From: an uncultured Acidobacteriia bacterium
GTDB lineage: Bacteria; Acidobacteriota; Terriglobia; Bryobacterales; Bryobacteraceae
DNA length: 64,000 bases
Direction: 5' to 3'
Assembly (NCBI GenBank): GCA_903851195.1
Contig: CAINNJ010000025.1
Span: 372,001-436,000, forward strand
The position numbers and the translations under genes are program-made. Within the stretch, counting starts at the first letter, position 1; the number at the start of each line of letters is the position of its first letter. Of this stretch, positions 62,543-64,000 are shown in pieces. The notes under the pieces were generated by a model, which saw only the letters and a list, made by a program, of their open reading frames with translations, made no database searches and had not been told where the DNA came from.

Positions 62543-62952
62543 AGGCTGTTTTTGCCGACACGTTTTATTGGACTGCGCTTACCAACCCGGAAGACGCCGC
62601 CCACAGTCGGGCCGCTGAGTTCAGCCGTGCCTTGGGGGCCGTGCGGACGGTGACGACCTGCGACGTGCCCGATGAGTATCTGGCGTATTTCTCGGGCGCG
62701 CGGACAAGCATACGGGTTCGCGCAGGAGATACCGTTGCGGCCCTTCTTCGAAACTCCGGCGTCCTGGTTGTGCCGCAGAGCCAGCAGGCGTTTTTGGCCG
62801 GCCTTGACCTTTACCGTGCGCGACCGGACAAGGGGTACAGCCTGACCGACCGCATTTCCATGCAGGTGATGCGGGCGCACGGGCTGACGGAGATTTTGAC
62901 TAACGACCGGCATTTCGAGCAGGAAGGTTTTCGGGCGTTGTTCCGCGCCTGA
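62539..62952 (+). CDS. vapC: VapC-type PIN-domain ribonuclease toxin
   Basis: 137 residues from GTG 62539. PIN-domain acidic residues: AVFADTFYWTAL (Asp), CDVPDEYLAYF (Glu), GYSLTDRISMQVM (Asp), ILTNDRHFEQEGF (Asp). All four are in place, so probably an active RNase inhibiting translation and held by the VapB-like antitoxin encoded before it. GTGA overlap with the antitoxin gene. Confidence 0.92.
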   Translation: MKAVFADTFYWTALTNPEDAAHSRAAEFSRALGAVRTVTTCDVPDEYLAYFSGARTSIRVRAGDTVAALLRNSGVLVVPQSQQAFLAGLDLYRARPDKGYSLTDRISMQVMRAHGLTEILTNDRHFEQEGFRALFRA

Positions 62953-62995
62953 AAAGGCCGAAGGCATCCGGGCGGGGGAGCCACGGGGGGCAAAT

Positions 62996-63181
62996 TTGCT
63001 TCCATGGGCGATTGTCAGGATTCTCTATTTGTTCCACGGTACGGTGGCGGCGATTGTGGCTCACGGAATCGTAAAAGTGAGCGCCATTCCACCCAGGGAA
63101 ATCGACCGGGCCATTGAGCGCAGGAAGCGGTTTGAAGCGAATCCGGCGAAGCATTGCAAATCAGAGGAGAGTACGGCATGA
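62996..63181 (+). pseudogene. HigB/RelE-like toxin, N-terminally truncated
   Basis: The frame to the stop at 63181 gives AIVRILYLFHGTVAAIVAHG and KVSAIPPREIDRAIERRKRF, the C-terminal half of Gp49/HigB-type toxins. The first 50 or so residues of the family are missing: in their place lies the end of vapC. No good start exists (TTG 62996 at best). It overlaps the HigA start by ATGA. Probably a toxin that lost its N-terminus when the VapBC pair arrived. Confidence 0.7.
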
Positions 63182-63498
63182 CTAAAAAATCGGGAACTAC
63201 GACCGACGCGGTTGAGATCCTCCACCGCCGCTACTTTGAGGGAAAACCGGAGCGGTTGGAGATTCTGGAGGAAGCGCGGGCGGACGAGGATGTCGCGCGG
63301 AAGATTTTCGAACTGCGGACCAAGGTGGGTCTCAATCAGAGTCAGCTCGGCAAGCTGATTGGCACGACCGCGCCGGTGATCTGCCGCCTCGAAGACGCCG
63401 ACTATGAGGGCCACTCGCCGGCGATGCTGCGGAGAATCGCGGCATCGCTGAATCAGCGGATCGAGATTCGTTTCGTGCCGATTCGACGCACTGCATAG
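63178..63498 (+). CDS. higA: HigA-like XRE-family antitoxin
   Basis: 106 residues. ATG 63178 has GAGGAG shortly upstream. Residues about 40-95 are a helix-turn-helix (FELRTKVGLNQSQLGKLIGT, TAPVICRLEDADYEGHSPAM, LRRIAASLNQRIEIRF), typical for HigA antitoxins. With the toxin gene truncated, it is now an orphan antitoxin or DNA-binding regulator. Confidence 0.88.
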   Translation: MTKKSGTTTDAVEILHRRYFEGKPERLEILEEARADEDVARKIFELRTKVGLNQSQLGKLIGTTAPVICRLEDADYEGHSPAMLRRIAASLNQRIEIRFVPIRRTA

Positions 63499-63859
63499 GG
63501 GCTGCCAGACAGGTTTCCGACGTCAGGTTGTCAAGTGTCGGGGGTGACTTTGAGGCAGGGGCAAAGGGAACGGTAGTCGCAGTCCAAGTGCCTCGATTTT
63601 TAGCTATCTCAGAGAGCCAGCGTCGCCTTGTCAGAGGTGCGGTTCGCAGTCGACGTTCGCCCGATCTTTTCCCGCGGAACGACCGATGCGGTGCATTGGC
63701 GACTGAATGCGGGGACAGGTGAACGCGATGTCTTGACGAAAGACCGTCACATGCGCCTGGCGAATTCAGGCCAGGCTCGAAGCTGCGTCGGGAGATTTTC
63801 GGAATCGTAAGATCCAGGCGTGATTGAACCTGTTTTATTGTGATACAACGTAAATACAG
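63499..63859. other. stretch without a supported gene
   Basis: No convincing gene. Short open frames exist on both strands but have no start signals or domains. The area between two toxin-antitoxin units may hold decayed remnants. A TTGAAC box at 63824 could be part of the promoter of the BrnT gene. Confidence 0.5.
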
Positions 63860-64000
63860 GTGGCGATACGGTTCGAGTGGGACGAAAATAAGAACCGCGA
63901 GAACGTCGCGAAGCACGGTATCGAATTCGCGGATGTAGCGACCGTGTTCGACGATCCGCTTTCGCTCACGGTCCCCGATCGCGTCATCAATGGCGAAGCG
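63860..64000 (+). CDS. brnT: BrnT-family toxin (partial, cut by window end)
   Basis: From GTG 63860 the frame reads RFEWDENKNRENVAKHGIEF, then DVATVFDDPLS and DRVINGEA at the edge, the start of the BrnT (DUF497) RNase toxin, whose antitoxin BrnA is normally encoded next. 47 codons are visible. No stronger start is present upstream because TAA closes the frame at 63851. Confidence 0.9.
   Translation, partial: MAIRFEWDENKNRENVAKHGIEFADVATVFDDPLSLTVPDRVINGEA

Noticed and set aside
63528-63810. Short open frames in the gap before brnT
   Set aside because: Arg/Ser-rich products with no start signals; a faint likeness of one stretch to cytochrome-type sequence is too weak to call even a remnant.
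1-64000. CRISPR arrays, tRNA or rRNA genes, insertion sequences
   Set aside because: No regularly spaced long repeats, no clover-leaf with GGTTCRAATCC-like arm, and no transposase were seen by eye; a tRNAscan or IS search would settle this.

Overview
The window looks like chromosome of a soil Acidobacteriota, probably a Solibacter/Bryobacter-type member (inference from gene content, no marker gene is present). Support: high GC, dense tandem genes with ATGA/GTGA overlaps, two very large TonB-dependent receptors with an N-terminal carboxypeptidase-regulatory-like domain, a PQQ dehydrogenase/cytochrome c pair, a CE15 glucuronoyl esterase, and several families common in that phylum. No rRNA, tRNA, CRISPR array or insertion sequence was recognised.

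Left part (1-7.5 kb): two MacB/FtsX-type ABC permeases (the first cut by the window edge), a CPBP membrane protein, a PQQ dehydrogenase with its diheme cytochrome, then an AT-richer accessory gene (P63C family) whose promoter carries three exact 9-bp repeats at 23-bp spacing. From 15.5 kb down to 7.6 kb all genes lie on the minus strand: a secreted metallo-beta-lactamase-fold protein, acyl-CoA ligase, MaoC hydratase, an inserted small gene plus broken HNH endonuclease, an APH-type kinase, a histidine phosphatase, a class II aldolase and an acyl-CoA dehydrogenase of ACAD10/11 type. The kinase plus dehydrogenase plus ligase plus hydratase suggest catabolism of hydroxy-acids through phosphorylated acyl-CoA.

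Middle (15.5-42.3 kb): a ROK regulator beside a CE15 esterase and a DUF2891 protein; alpha/beta hydrolase and M28 peptidase; a stand-alone FkbH-type HAD protein overlapping a GDSL hydrolase tail to tail; a duplicated secreted protein; M20 peptidase with a DMT exporter; DegP protease; alanine dehydrogenase; acyl-CoA dehydrogenase; Mrp ATPase with a pentapeptide protein; a RelE/ParE-like toxin-antitoxin pair; and a PspA/YjfI-type envelope module.

Right part (42.4-59.5 kb): a minus-strand L-rhamnose locus. RhaI, RhaB and the fused aldolase/dehydrogenase RhaEW turn rhamnose into DHAP and lactate, and LutABC would oxidise lactate to pyruvate. A mutarotase, a small cytochrome c, two TonB-dependent receptors and a cupin-like protein of unknown role are in the same run. 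Two promoters in it carry the same palindrome-like element (best form TGAAACGTTTCA); a third copy lies before the FkbH gene. The last 4 kb is a defence/toxin-antitoxin island: an XcyI-type restriction-modification pair, VapBC, a truncated HigB with intact HigA, and the start of a BrnT toxin. A strikingly G-rich non-coding tract separates the rhamnose locus from it.
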